64,000 nucleotides of DNA from Petroclostridium xylanilyticum (GTDB lineage Bacteria > Bacillota > Clostridia > SK-Y3): positions 62,001 to 126,000 of the forward strand of contig NZ_NPML01000007.1 of NCBI RefSeq assembly GCF_002252565.1. The letters run 5' to 3'. Under the pieces are notes generated by a model. The model was not told the origin of the DNA. It ran no database searches and saw nothing but the letters and a program-made list of their open reading frames with translations. Numbering within the stretch: position 1 is the first letter of the stretch; each line of letters begins with the position of its first letter. The position numbers and the translations under genes were made by a program. This document shows, piece after piece, positions 1 through 8,086 of this stretch.

Positions 1-102
1 TATTATATAGTTCACAGTTAACAGCTCTCAGTTCACAGTAGTAAACGATTTAATAGCCTTTACTGTGAACCGTGAACTGTGAACTTATTGACTTTATCTG
101 CC
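1..102. repeat. Hairpin-forming repeat, copy A (inverted partner at 18921-19015)
   Basis: About 100 bp built from the unit GTTCACAGT and its complement ACTGTGAAC, so each strand can fold on itself. A second copy lies in inverted orientation at 18921-19015. The two agree over nearly their whole length, with a few substitutions and a 7-bp unit missing in the second. It may extend left of the window. No coding potential. It resembles a small non-autonomous mobile or REP-like repeat; mobility is inference. Confidence 0.75.
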
Positions 103-168
103 ATGTAAAATCATTATCAGTAAGTATATATATATTTTATCATTTATAAATCAAAGAGAAAAGGAAGA

Positions 169-867
169 ATGATTATGCAGCAAAGAAACCGGGTATGGGA
201 AATAGATTTTATACGAGGTATTGCCATTATTCTGATGACCATATTTCATTTAATAGTCGACCTAAAAGACTTTTACGCTTATAAAATTGAATATCTAAGC
301 GGATTCTGGTATTATGAAGGAAAACTATCCGCAATTCTGTTTATGCTTGTTTCGGGGATAAGCTGTACTTTTAGTAAAAATAATATCAAGCGGGGGCTTA
401 AAGTTTTTTCATTTGGCATGCTCCTGACACTTACTACGTATTTTTATGATCCGGAAACATATATCCGATTTGGAATTCTGCATTTTTTAGGTGCCAGCAT
501 GATTTTATATGATTTCATTAAAAATCTGAATAATAAAGTATTAATAGCTATCAGTATTTTATTTATTCTGGTAGGAAACATTTTTTCCAATATGCTGGTA
601 GATTCCCCGTATCTATTTCCAATCGGGCTAATAAATAAAAACTTTGCTTCTTTAGATTATTATCCTTTATTCCCCTGGTTTGGAATATTTGCTGCAGGAA
701 TTTTAATTGGAAAAACAGTATATAAAAACCGTAAAAGTATTTTTCCTTTTAATTTTAAACATGACTTCATTTCTCTTCTGGGTAAACACTCGCTGCCTAT
801 TTATTTAATACACCAACCTGCGCTTTTGGCAATTTTATTTGTTATTCATAAATATATTTTAAAATAA
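169..867 (+). CDS. DUF1624 / heparan-alpha-glucosaminide N-acetyltransferase-like membrane protein
   Basis: Integral membrane protein of 232 residues with about seven hydrophobic segments. It starts with the DUF1624 signature: an N-terminal RVWEIDFIRGIAII stretch, then IFHLIVD, and later the FGILHFLGAS and PLFPWFGIFAAG loops. Bacterial members of this acyltransferase-like family are thought to acetylate glycans or other envelope compounds with an acyl donor from the cytoplasm; the substrate here is unknown. The length is normal for the short bacterial type. The start at ATG 169 follows a purine-rich AAGGAAG site. It stands alone on the plus strand, convergent with the S15 hydrolase gene. The family call is from sequence character; the function is inference. 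Confidence 0.75.
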   Translation: MIMQQRNRVWEIDFIRGIAIILMTIFHLIVDLKDFYAYKIEYLSGFWYYEGKLSAILFMLVSGISCTFSKNNIKRGLKVFSFGMLLTLTTYFYDPETYIRFGILHFLGASMILYDFIKNLNNKVLIAISILFILVGNIFSNMLVDSPYLFPIGLINKNFASLDYYPLFPWFGIFAAGILIGKTVYKNRKSIFPFNFKHDFISLLGKHSLPIYLIHQPALLAILFVIHKYILK

Positions 868-994
868 GACTGCTCTCATAGCATGAAAAATTGCGTAGTA
901 AGACCTATTCAATGAACCTTTCAAAAAGTTATTTTGCATTGCACTTTTAGAATTTTATTATAGCCAAAATCCTTTTTTTGTAATGCACAGGGCT

Positions 995-3100
995 CTATTT
1001 TACCACAGGAAGCCTTAATTTTGTCTCATATATTCCACCATGATAAATCTTTTGAAAGGCTACCAGAGACTCTGTATCTTCAAAGAAGTTATTTCCTGTA
1101 TTAGGATTAGGGAATATATAGTTTTCCGCCCCTGAAGTTATCTGAAGTCTTATTTTATGGCCTTTTTTAAAGGTATTTGCTATTTTCGATGTCTTGATTA
1201 CATATTTTTCAATCTTACCTGGTTCCAAAAGAACCATCTTATCAAATCCCTGTCTAAACTTAGCTCTTAGAACTCCATCACACAGTCTTATAGAGTTTCC
1301 GTCCTCGTCTACGTCAGTAAGCCTCACCACCCAATCGGTATCTTTGGCTGAGCTGCTTGCATAAAATTCTACATACACATCTCCGGCTATACTAACATCC
1401 TCTGTCAAGGCATCCGACGTATAAACTAGTACATCCTTTCTTTTTTCCATATCTGTATAGTTTTCCGGCACGCCTATCTCATTTTCTGACATGTCAATAA
1501 TATGAGGTGCTGGATCGGCAGGGTCAAAATTATAGCTGTCTACGCCTACTTCATTAACTTTTTCAAATACTATCCTTCCATCTCCTGATGAAGTGTTGGC
1601 ATTTCCCCCGCTTGTAATATACATATCTGTCAAGCTGCTATTCTCCGGAGGCCAAGTATTACAGCCTACCCACTTATTGTCACCTACTGCATAATACTCT
1701 ACGGGACTTCCCTTATCTACGCTATTGTCGATTCCCTTCAGGTGCCTGTCAAACCATAATTGGTACAAATAGTCTATATCATCCCTCACACAGTTATTTC
1801 CAAATGAGACCTTGTGTATCTCTCTTAGACTGTTGGCATTGTGCATCCATGGTCCAAGTATTATCTTTTTATCTGACTTTGCATAGCTTTCTACTACTTG
1901 ACAGGCCTCAGTTGTTCCCATTCCATTATCATCATACCATCCTGATATTATCATAGCCGGAGCTTTTATTTTGTGTTTCAGCCTATACCAGCTTGACTTT
2001 TCCCAAAACTCATCCTGTACTTCATGGGATGACCATTCTGTCCAGAACTCAACATCTCTTCCAAATACTCTCTTTGGAATATCTTTAATAGGCCTTATCT
2101 TCATTATCTCGTTCCAATCGTCCCTCACCATGTTTTCAAGGTTAACCTTTTTATCTATCATGGCAAAGGCCCATGCCATTGTACCGGATACTAAGGTTCC
2201 TCCCTTTCTGGGTATGTCCAGAAAAGGACTTCCTGCTGTCACTATGCTTACCATTGCCTTTAAATGTTCATTCCCGCTAGCTGCTGCCGCCCACTGGACG
2301 TAACCCAGATAGGATGCTCCTATAGTTCCAACACTTCCATCCGACCACTCCTGAGCTGCAATCCAGTTCAAGGTATCGTCTCCGTCCTCTACTTCATAAT
2401 GCATAGGCAGCCATTTGCCCTCCGAGTCTTCACGTCCTCTGGTGTCTTGAATAACCAATGCATATCCTCTCATAACATATCTAAAATGTTCATGAAGCCT
2501 TCTATTTCTTCCATAGCATGTTCTTATAAGTACTGCTGGTACTTTACCCTTAACTCCCTTGGGAAGCCATACCTCAGTCGCAAGCTTTACTTTATCTCTC
2601 ATTTCAACCATAAAGACTCCCTTGTAATCAACAAGGTACTCTGGCTTTGAAACTATACCTTCAGTCCAGTATTTTACCGGTGTGTAGCTTTCATACCCTT
2701 CTTTTACTAGTACTGATACCATTTCTCTGGATATTGCTATGAATCCTTTTATATCTCCATCAAGAACCAATACATCAATTGGATGTATCCCATTTCTCCT
2801 TGCCCATATTCCTTCCTTTTCGCCATACTTTTCATACACATCTCCCCAGGAAGTCACAACCTTGTTATCATCAGTTTTAAAAATCCTTTTATACTCAGGA
2901 AGGTTTTTCCCTATAAATATGGGATTTATTAAGTAATCTCCTTTGTATCTATTGCCCTCTTCAGCAGACATGGTTCTTTTTTCCCCAAATGACCCTGTTA
3001 CCACGTCTTTTTCTGAATAATACACTTCACTTCCACCTAAGTAAATATCCGATATATGTATCCCCGAATAATAAAGTTTAAACCTTTCCAATCTGCTCAC
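995..3100 (-). CDS. CocE/NonD family (S15-type) alpha/beta hydrolase
   Basis: Serine hydrolase of 701 residues related to X-Pro dipeptidyl peptidases and cocaine esterase. The nucleophile sits in GASYLGY (Ser about 263). The acid lies in GWYDDNG (about 390) and the His in LGPWMHN (about 420). A C-terminal jelly-roll domain of the PepX_C kind covers roughly residues 450-700. About 150 residues precede the hydrolase fold and are not recognised. There is no signal peptide, so it is probably cytoplasmic. It is the last gene of a run with a DUF819 membrane protein and a dipeptide epimerase, which suggests peptide breakdown after uptake. The gap to the upstream gene is 95 bp and holds a hairpin. 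Hydrolase family is sure; peptide substrate is inferred from neighbours. Confidence 0.85.
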   Translation of the reverse strand: MSRLERFKLYYSGIHISDIYLGGSEVYYSEKDVVTGSFGEKRTMSAEEGNRYKGDYLINPIFIGKNLPEYKRIFKTDDNKVVTSWGDVYEKYGEKEGIWARRNGIHPIDVLVLDGDIKGFIAISREMVSVLVKEGYESYTPVKYWTEGIVSKPEYLVDYKGVFMVEMRDKVKLATEVWLPKGVKGKVPAVLIRTCYGRNRRLHEHFRYVMRGYALVIQDTRGREDSEGKWLPMHYEVEDGDDTLNWIAAQEWSDGSVGTIGASYLGYVQWAAAASGNEHLKAMVSIVTAGSPFLDIPRKGGTLVSGTMAWAFAMIDKKVNLENMVRDDWNEIMKIRPIKDIPKRVFGRDVEFWTEWSSHEVQDEFWEKSSWYRLKHKIKAPAMIISGWYDDNGMGTTEACQVVESYAKSDKKIILGPWMHNANSLREIHKVSFGNNCVRDDIDYLYQLWFDRHLKGIDNSVDKGSPVEYYAVGDNKWVGCNTWPPENSSLTDMYITSGGNANTSSGDGRIVFEKVNEVGVDSYNFDPADPAPHIIDMSENEIGVPENYTDMEKRKDVLVYTSDALTEDVSIAGDVYVEFYASSSAKDTDWVVRLTDVDEDGNSIRLCDGVLRAKFRQGFDKMVLLEPGKIEKYVIKTSKIANTFKKGHKIRLQITSGAENYIFPNPNTGNNFFEDTESLVAFQKIYHGGIYETKLRLPVVK

Positions 3101-3130
3101 TCCTTATAAAATTTAGTCCTGCATAGATAC

Positions 3131-3170
3131 ATAGCCGAATACTCACTTTTAAAGCTGAGTATTCGGCTAT
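3131..3170. terminator. Strong hairpin between DUF819 gene and S15 hydrolase gene
   Basis: A 15-bp stem (ATAGCCGAATACTCA and its complement) with a 10-nt loop. On the minus strand, the direction of the flanking genes, no proper T run follows, so it may be a weak terminator, an RNA-processing or stability element, or an attenuator lowering expression of the hydrolase gene. Confidence 0.55.
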
Positions 3171-3195
3171 TTTGCATATCTGATTAAAAATTGAA

Positions 3196-4356
3196 CTACA
3201 TGCCTATTATGCCTTTAATAAGGTATCCAATAGTTATGCCAACATAATTACCTACAGCGTTTCCTATTATACCTAAAACAACTGCGATACTAATAAGTGA
3301 TTCCCATTTTCCGCTTGCAGCCATCAGGGCTGCTGTAGTACCGTCTGCAATTGATGCCATTATTGAAATACCCACATACTGATACTTAATCTTTGCAAGT
3401 CTGCATAGCAGTAAATGTAAAGCCAGGGAGCCCAATATAACTATTGTACAGTATATTGAAATAGTTATAGTTGAACTGAAAAACTGTCTTATATCTACCA
3501 TAAATCCAATAATAACGAGGAAGAATAACGCTACATATAGTCCAAGGTCCATTTTACCTCTAAGATTCCTAACTACTTTAAATTGTGCCACTATAATTGA
3601 AATTGTAGTTATTAATATTATTTTCATCACACTTGTAAGGTCTGCGGGAAAGAGTTGTGCTAAAGCTGTTGAAGCAAATACGATGGCAAAACCTATTCCA
3701 AGTAACCACGCTATATCGTTTATGCTCCATTCCTTAGCCTGCATAAAGTCATGGCCACCTTCAAGCTCAAGCTCTTCATCAGTTAGCTTATAAGGCCATA
3801 CCTTGTTAAACCACTTGGAGTTTTTCATAAATGCAGGAGCTGACATCAGAAGTACAAGGCTTGGAATACCAACTACATAGTCAGCAGCATTTGCTGCAGC
3901 AAAAGTCTCCGGCGAAGCTTGAAGAGCAGTTCCTATAGCTGTAAGGTTTGAGCTGCCTCCTGTGTATGTACCCACGAACATACCTGCTACCTTCCACCCT
4001 TCCGGAATCTGTCCTGCCATAAATATTCCACCAACTAGTGCGGCTATAGAAACGCTTACAACTGCAAAAAACATTGCTAGAAGCGGTTGCTTTGAAAGCT
4101 TCAACATACCGCTAAGATCCACACCTAAAAGCATAATAGCTATTGATAGCGGTATTGCATATTCAAACATAACTCCGTACACATCTGCCCAGGTTGGTAC
4201 TATCTTAAAATTAGATAGTATAATACCTATAACTATAACTATAATTGCAGGTCCAAAAGAAGTAAAAGGTTTGTGCTTGCTAAGATAAAGTCCAATGCTT
4301 ATTGTCATGAACATTACGGCCAATAAGCTTATCGTTGAATTCAACATCGGTTCCAT
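3196..4356 (-). CDS. DUF819 family membrane protein (putative transporter)
   Basis: Polytopic membrane protein of 386 residues with about ten to twelve hydrophobic segments, of the DUF819 (YjcL-like) family. Two glycine-rich repeats are visible, VGTYTGGSSNLTAIG near residue 130 and a related SIADGTTAALMAASG near residue 335. These resemble the paired re-entrant loops of secondary transporters. The family has no well-established substrate. It lies 32 bp downstream of the dipeptide epimerase and upstream of an S15 hydrolase, so import of dipeptides or cell-wall peptides is a reasonable guess. The start at 4356 is set by GGAGGAT seven bases upstream. Family call is good; the substrate is inference from context. 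Confidence 0.8.
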   Translation of the reverse strand: MEPMLNSTISLLAVMFMTISIGLYLSKHKPFTSFGPAIIVIVIGIILSNFKIVPTWADVYGVMFEYAIPLSIAIMLLGVDLSGMLKLSKQPLLAMFFAVVSVSIAALVGGIFMAGQIPEGWKVAGMFVGTYTGGSSNLTAIGTALQASPETFAAANAADYVVGIPSLVLLMSAPAFMKNSKWFNKVWPYKLTDEELELEGGHDFMQAKEWSINDIAWLLGIGFAIVFASTALAQLFPADLTSVMKIILITTISIIVAQFKVVRNLRGKMDLGLYVALFFLVIIGFMVDIRQFFSSTITISIYCTIVILGSLALHLLLCRLAKIKYQYVGISIMASIADGTTAALMAASGKWESLISIAVVLGIIGNAVGNYVGITIGYLIKGIIGM

Positions 4357-4388
4357 AATATAAATCCTCCAATCGACTTAAGTTTTCT

Positions 4389-5456
4389 CTACATGTTTAC
4401 ATCTACTCCAATACCAGGCTTATCGGAAAGTGTCATCGTTCCACCCTCTATATCAAATCCACCACTGATTCCTTCACATTCCTGGCAAACCATAAATCCA
4501 TCCAGGTCTGCATCTAATATATTCTTCTTAGAAGCTACAAAATGAGCCCCTGCTGCTATACCTATTCTGCTTTCAAGCATGCAGCCTACCATACATGTTA
4601 AGCCTGCAGCCTGGGCAATTGCATTTATCTGTTCAGCCTTATATATTCCACCTGATTTCATAAGCTTGATATTGATGATGTCCGCTGCTTCCTTCTTTAC
4701 GACTTTCATAGCATCTACAGGTGAGAATACGCTTTCATCCACCATTACCTTAACATTAACCTTGCTCCGTATATGAGCGGTTCCATCTATGTCCCAGTAC
4801 GGTCTAGGCTGCTCTACAGCTTGCACGCCATATTTTTCAACAGCTTTCATAACCATAACTGCATCTGCTACGGTCCATCCCTGGTTTGCGTCCATTCTAA
4901 TCTTAATACTGCTACCTACCGCTTCTCTTATTAGTCTGACTGTTTCTATATCCTTTTCAGGGTTAATTCCGGCTTTTACTTTAAGTATTTTAAAGCCACT
5001 ATCTACTTTTTCCTTTGCTGCTTGAGCCATTTCCTTTGGTTCAGCTATTGATAATGTTATATCTGTCTCCACTTGATTTGAAAAACCGCCTAGAACCTTA
5101 TAAAGCGGTGCGTTCATAACCTTGCCTTTGATATCGAATAAAGCTATGTCAATACCGGCTTTTGCAGATGTATTGTTTGTTATGTATCTATCCATAACAT
5201 GGTGAATAGCCTCAATATTCAGCGGATCCATACCTATTATCTGCTTGGCAATAGCCTTTATCACAAAAGCTACTGTATCAACACTTTCACCGGTTACAAA
5301 CTCAATAGGCGAGCTCTCCCCAATTCCACTTACCCCTTCATCAGTAGTGATTTTAACAATAACTGTATCATAGTGTTCAATCACTCCCAGAGATACTTTA
5401 AACGGCTTATATAATTTAAGCTGGAGCTTTTCCACTTCAATATCAGTAATTTTCAT
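4389..5456 (-). CDS. Dipeptide epimerase (L-Ala-D/L-Glu epimerase type), enolase superfamily
   Basis: Enolase-superfamily enzyme of 355 residues, muconate-cycloisomerase subgroup. The N-terminal capping domain (1-120) is followed by a TIM barrel with the catalytic set in order: KVKAG (about 160, base), MDANQ (about 188, metal), EQP (about 214, metal), DES (about 240, metal) and IKLMKSGG (about 264, second base). Two Lys bases give 1,1-proton transfer, as in epimerases of L-Ala-D-Glu and related dipeptides. The expected role is turning murein-derived or other LD-dipeptides into LL-dipeptides for peptidases. It is first in an operon behind a consensus promoter (5545-5573), with the DUF819 gene and hydrolase downstream. 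The exact dipeptide cannot be read from sequence. Confidence 0.85.
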   Translation of the reverse strand: MKITDIEVEKLQLKLYKPFKVSLGVIEHYDTVIVKITTDEGVSGIGESSPIEFVTGESVDTVAFVIKAIAKQIIGMDPLNIEAIHHVMDRYITNNTSAKAGIDIALFDIKGKVMNAPLYKVLGGFSNQVETDITLSIAEPKEMAQAAKEKVDSGFKILKVKAGINPEKDIETVRLIREAVGSSIKIRMDANQGWTVADAVMVMKAVEKYGVQAVEQPRPYWDIDGTAHIRSKVNVKVMVDESVFSPVDAMKVVKKEAADIINIKLMKSGGIYKAEQINAIAQAAGLTCMVGCMLESRIGIAAGAHFVASKKNILDADLDGFMVCQECEGISGGFDIEGGTMTLSDKPGIGVDVNM

Positions 5457-5510
5457 AACCTACCCCCAAAAAATTATGTTAATAATATACCTATACATAG
5501 GGTTTTTAAC

Positions 5511-5618
5511 TATTTATTAAATAATTTTAGTTATTATTAAGTACATTATAGGGGCATATTCAAATCTTGTCAATATAAAATTTAATAAATAATCATTTTT
5601 TTAATTATTTATTAAATA
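5511..5618. promoter_or_regulatory. Candidate operator: three copies of TATTTATTAAATA around the epimerase promoter
   Basis: The 13-mer TATTTATTAAATA occurs exactly at 5511-5523 and 5606-5618. A 12-base inverted match (ATTTAATAAATA) lies at 5580-5591. The sites bracket the -35/-10 at 5545-5573. The adjacent XRE-cupin gene is the obvious candidate for the protein that binds. The region is AT-rich, so chance repetition is possible. Confidence 0.5.
5545..5573 (-). promoter_or_regulatory. Sigma-A promoter of the epimerase operon
   Basis: TTGACA (5568-5573) and TATAAT (5545-5550) on the minus strand with exactly 17 bp between, a perfect consensus. About 90 bases of leader separate it from the epimerase start. 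Such a strong core promoter next to repeated sites suggests control by a repressor. Confidence 0.85.
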
Positions 5619-5626
5619 TAATCCAA

Positions 5627-5689
5627 AAAGGACTGCCTCAGAATGTACTTTAAACCTTTCGCTTAAAGTGCACTCTGGGACAGTCCTTT
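5627..5689 (-). terminator. Terminator after the XRE-cupin regulator gene
   Basis: Long hairpin: AAAGGACTG and CAGTCCTTT arms continue into a second paired block (TACTTTAA with TTAAAGTG). On the minus strand it is followed by TTTTT. It separates the regulator transcript from the epimerase promoter. Confidence 0.75.
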
Positions 5690-5712
5690 ACAATTATTCT
5701 CGGTTACTTTTG

Positions 5713-6261
5713 CTAATATAAAGCAGGGCATATGGTGCTTATCCCTACTGCTTTTTCTTTGCTAGGATTAAACAATCTATGGTATGAGTTTTCTCTTATA
5801 TATAAACTATCTCCTTCATTTAAAACGTATTTACTATCTCCAACACTTACTTCAATTGTTCCTTTTAAGACCAGTATGCATTCATCTGAGGTATGGATCA
5901 AGGATTCCTCACTGCTCCAGCTTTCGGGTTCCAACTCGAAATATATTATGTCCATCTTTGTTTTTGATGATATATCTGCAATTGGCGTTATAAACTCATA
6001 TATAATGCTACTGTTAGGAAGGCCCAGCCTTTTTCTTTGATTCGCCTTAATTAATACATGGTCTTTAACTTCATCTGCCAGAAAGTAGTGCACTGAAACA
6101 CCAAAAGCATTTGAAATTTTCCTTAGTGCGGATAAAGAAGGATCAATTAGCTCTCTTTCAATCTGCGAGAGATAACTGGCTGTAAACTGTGTTTTCTCGG
6201 CTAGCTCATTTAAAGTCATCCCATTTCGCTGACGTAGTTCTCTAATTTTTGAGCCTAACAT
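5713..6261 (-). CDS. XRE-family transcriptional regulator with C-terminal cupin sensor domain
   Basis: DNA-binding protein of 182 residues. An N-terminal helix-turn-helix of the Cro/CI type spans about 5-60 (LRQRNGMTLNELAEKTQFTA, then YLSQIERELIDPSLSALRKI). A cupin beta-barrel spans about 105-180 (SDECILVLKGTIEVSVGD, ENSYHRLFNPS). This pair is typical of PuuR/SutR-like regulators that sense small amino compounds. The gene ends about 140 bp before the epimerase promoter, in the same direction, with its own terminator between. Its likely targets are the AT-rich repeats around that promoter. The ligand is unknown; an amino acid or dipeptide is inferred from neighbours. Confidence 0.85.
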   Translation of the reverse strand: MLGSKIRELRQRNGMTLNELAEKTQFTASYLSQIERELIDPSLSALRKISNAFGVSVHYFLADEVKDHVLIKANQRKRLGLPNSSIIYEFITPIADISSKTKMDIIYFELEPESWSSEESLIHTSDECILVLKGTIEVSVGDSKYVLNEGDSLYIRENSYHRLFNPSKEKAVGISTICPALY

Positions 6262-6469
6262 TTTTTACCTCCCTATGTAGTTTATTGAAGAATATATTAA
6301 TCCATAATTGCTTATGCATCTATATTATAACACAATGTTTATAGACTTGTATAAATAGTTAATTTTTATTATTTATAATAAATTATATTCAAAATCATAT
6401 TTACAGCAAACAACCGCTCAACTGTTATCAGCTATGAAGAGTAAATTTTTTTTATAATGCCCTTCTAAG

Positions 6470-6835
6470 CTAAAATTGAATAACTATAATCTGTTTACAA
6501 AGTGTCATAACCGGCTCACATGCATATAAACTATCAGCAACAATACAAACAAGTAATCTTTTAAAATCCTGCTTTAGCCGTTTGGCCAACCGATAAAAGG
6601 CTTTCCTTTCACAATCCTGTTTGCCTGCATCTTCATCCTCATTTTCAATGAATTCTGTTGCTATACTGAATACAAAATCACCTGCAATTAATTTTGCTTC
6701 TAATACGTTATGATAGTAAATGATCTTTTCTTCACCAGTTTTCTCATCTTTTCTTACTCGCTTAAGACAATGTTCACAATGTCGTAAAACATCTTCTGCA
6801 TTAAGTTTTATTTTCCGCCGCTTCTGTCCATTTGA
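6470..6835 (-). pseudogene. Transposase fragment (DDE family), decayed
   Basis: An open frame without a start codon, running from a stop at 6836-6838 to one at 6470. The translation carries motifs of a transposase family common in Clostridia: LNAEDVLRHCEHC, YYHNVLEAKLIAGDFVFS, IATEFIENEDED, KQDCERKAFYRLAKRLK and VADSLYACEPV. It corresponds to an internal part of the protein around the catalytic region. Both ends are missing and no terminal inverted repeats are evident. Assignment rests on motif memory; the IS family is not certain. Confidence 0.6.
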
Positions 6836-7233
6836 TTAATCTTTACAGTCACAATATAATAATACCCCGCTGGCGGACCTACTCAATAAGTGATCTCCCT
6901 TATTCTTAGTTATATCTATAAACAAGATAGCTTCCAGCTATCTTATTTAAGTTTCAGATTCTAATACTACTATATACAGCAACATATAATAATAGCAAAG
7001 ATGTATTAATACGTCCTAATCCTCAAAATGTAGAATTTCCTCCACCGGCTTCCTTGGCCAATGCTCTTCATTTTCCAAATATGTGATTCAATCATCTCAA
7101 ACTTAATGAACTGAAAGCGGTCTAGGTAAGATTCCCTAGCTTCTTTCCATGTTATTACAATTCATCCCTATCTCGGCACATTTCCTGATAAAATACCTGT
7201 TTATCATATATTTAGCATACAATTTCCACTTAT
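6836..7233. other. Non-coding or decayed stretch between transposase and TauE fragments
   Basis: No intact gene. The minus strand around 7020-7165 has a short open stretch (reading ...TWKEARESYLDRFQFIKFEM...) of no recognisable family and without a good start. It is most likely more debris from the same mobile element or from the gene it damaged. Confidence 0.4.
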
Positions 7234-7500
7234 TTACTTAATAAGATCCATTCCTATTTTAATAAATAAAATCGCTAAAACACCTATGAATGCCGGACGT
7301 ATAACTTTAGCCCCGTTTTTTATAGCTAAGCCTGAACCTACCCAGTGTCCCAGAATACAGCACAATGCAGCAGGAATACCAACTATAAACATTACCTTTC
7401 CATTCATTAAAAACGTTATCACTGCCGCAATATTGGAAGACAAATTAACAATTTTTGCATTTCCTGAAGCTGTTGTAAGGCTAAAACCCATATAAGGCAT
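7234..7500 (-). pseudogene. C-terminal fragment of a TSUP (TauE/SafE) family permease
   Basis: The 88-residue frame matches only the second half of a TSUP-family anion exporter: GNAKIVNLSSNIAA, a glycine-rich hydrophobic hairpin VGIPAALCCILGHWVGSGLA, and a final membrane segment ending IKIGMDLI. Full members have about 250 residues and eight membrane spans; here about two to three remain. The upstream part is replaced by transposon debris. It is probably non-functional. Confidence 0.65.
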
Positions 7501-7608
7501 CTCAAAACTCTATGTCAAAATATTAGAATATTATTCACCTTTTTTATAGAGGAATATGTATTAATAGCGATATACAGATATGTAAATTGAATTCAGGTTT
7601 ATATACAG

Positions 7609-7637
7609 CAAAAAACGCCCGATTTCGGACGTTTTTC
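7609..7637 (-). terminator. rnpB: Terminator of the RNase P RNA gene
   Basis: On the minus strand an AACGTCCGA stem with AAA loop and TCGGGCGTT arm, then a run of T, placed about 15 bases after the 3' end of the RNA. Confidence 0.85.
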
Positions 7638-7649
7638 ACATATTTTAAG

Positions 7650-7998
7650 CGAGCAAGTCTATAAGCCGAGTTCTGTATTCGATAGTCATCTATCTAGACC
7701 ATACATTACTGCATGGCTCAAGCCACCTACCCGGGAGAACGTCGGGCCAACTTAACTCTCCCCTATACGGTGTTGCTCCAGGTGGGGTTTACATAGCAGA
7801 CTAGTCGCCTAGCCGCTGGTGAGCTCTTACCTCACCTTTCCACCCTTACCATTTGGTATACAAATGGCGGTATATCTCTGTTGCACTTTCCTTGGAGTCG
7901 CCTCCACCGGGTGTTACCCGGCACCCTGCCCTATGGAGCTCGGACTTTCCTCATGTGCGGCCTTTCGGCACTGCACACGCGACTATCTGACTTACTCG
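7650..7998 (-). ncRNA. rnpB: RNase P RNA (bacterial type)
   Basis: Catalytic RNA that trims 5' leaders from tRNA precursors together with RnpA. On the minus strand the universally conserved blocks appear in order: GAGGAAAGTCCGAGCTCC near the 5' end, ATAGGGCAGGGTGCCGGGTA, and a closing GAACTCGGCTTATAGACTTG. The ends are set by the P1 helix, with CGAGTAAGTC at 7989-7998 pairing GACTTGCTCG at 7650-7659. Length about 349 nt is normal for type A. A promoter and terminator bracket it, so it is its own transcript. Confidence 0.95.
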
Positions 7999-8039
7999 TT
8001 TTATATTCATTTTTAGCTCATTTTTTGAGCGCAGAAAAT

Positions 8040-8068
8040 ATGTTAACATGTTTTAAACCAATTGTCAA
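8040..8068 (-). promoter_or_regulatory. rnpB: Promoter of rnpB
   Basis: TTGACA (8063-8068) and TAACAT (8040-8045) on the minus strand with 17 bp spacing, ending about 40 bases before the P1 helix of the RNA. Confidence 0.6.
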
Positions 8069-8086
8069 ATGTAATTTTATTCCTTT

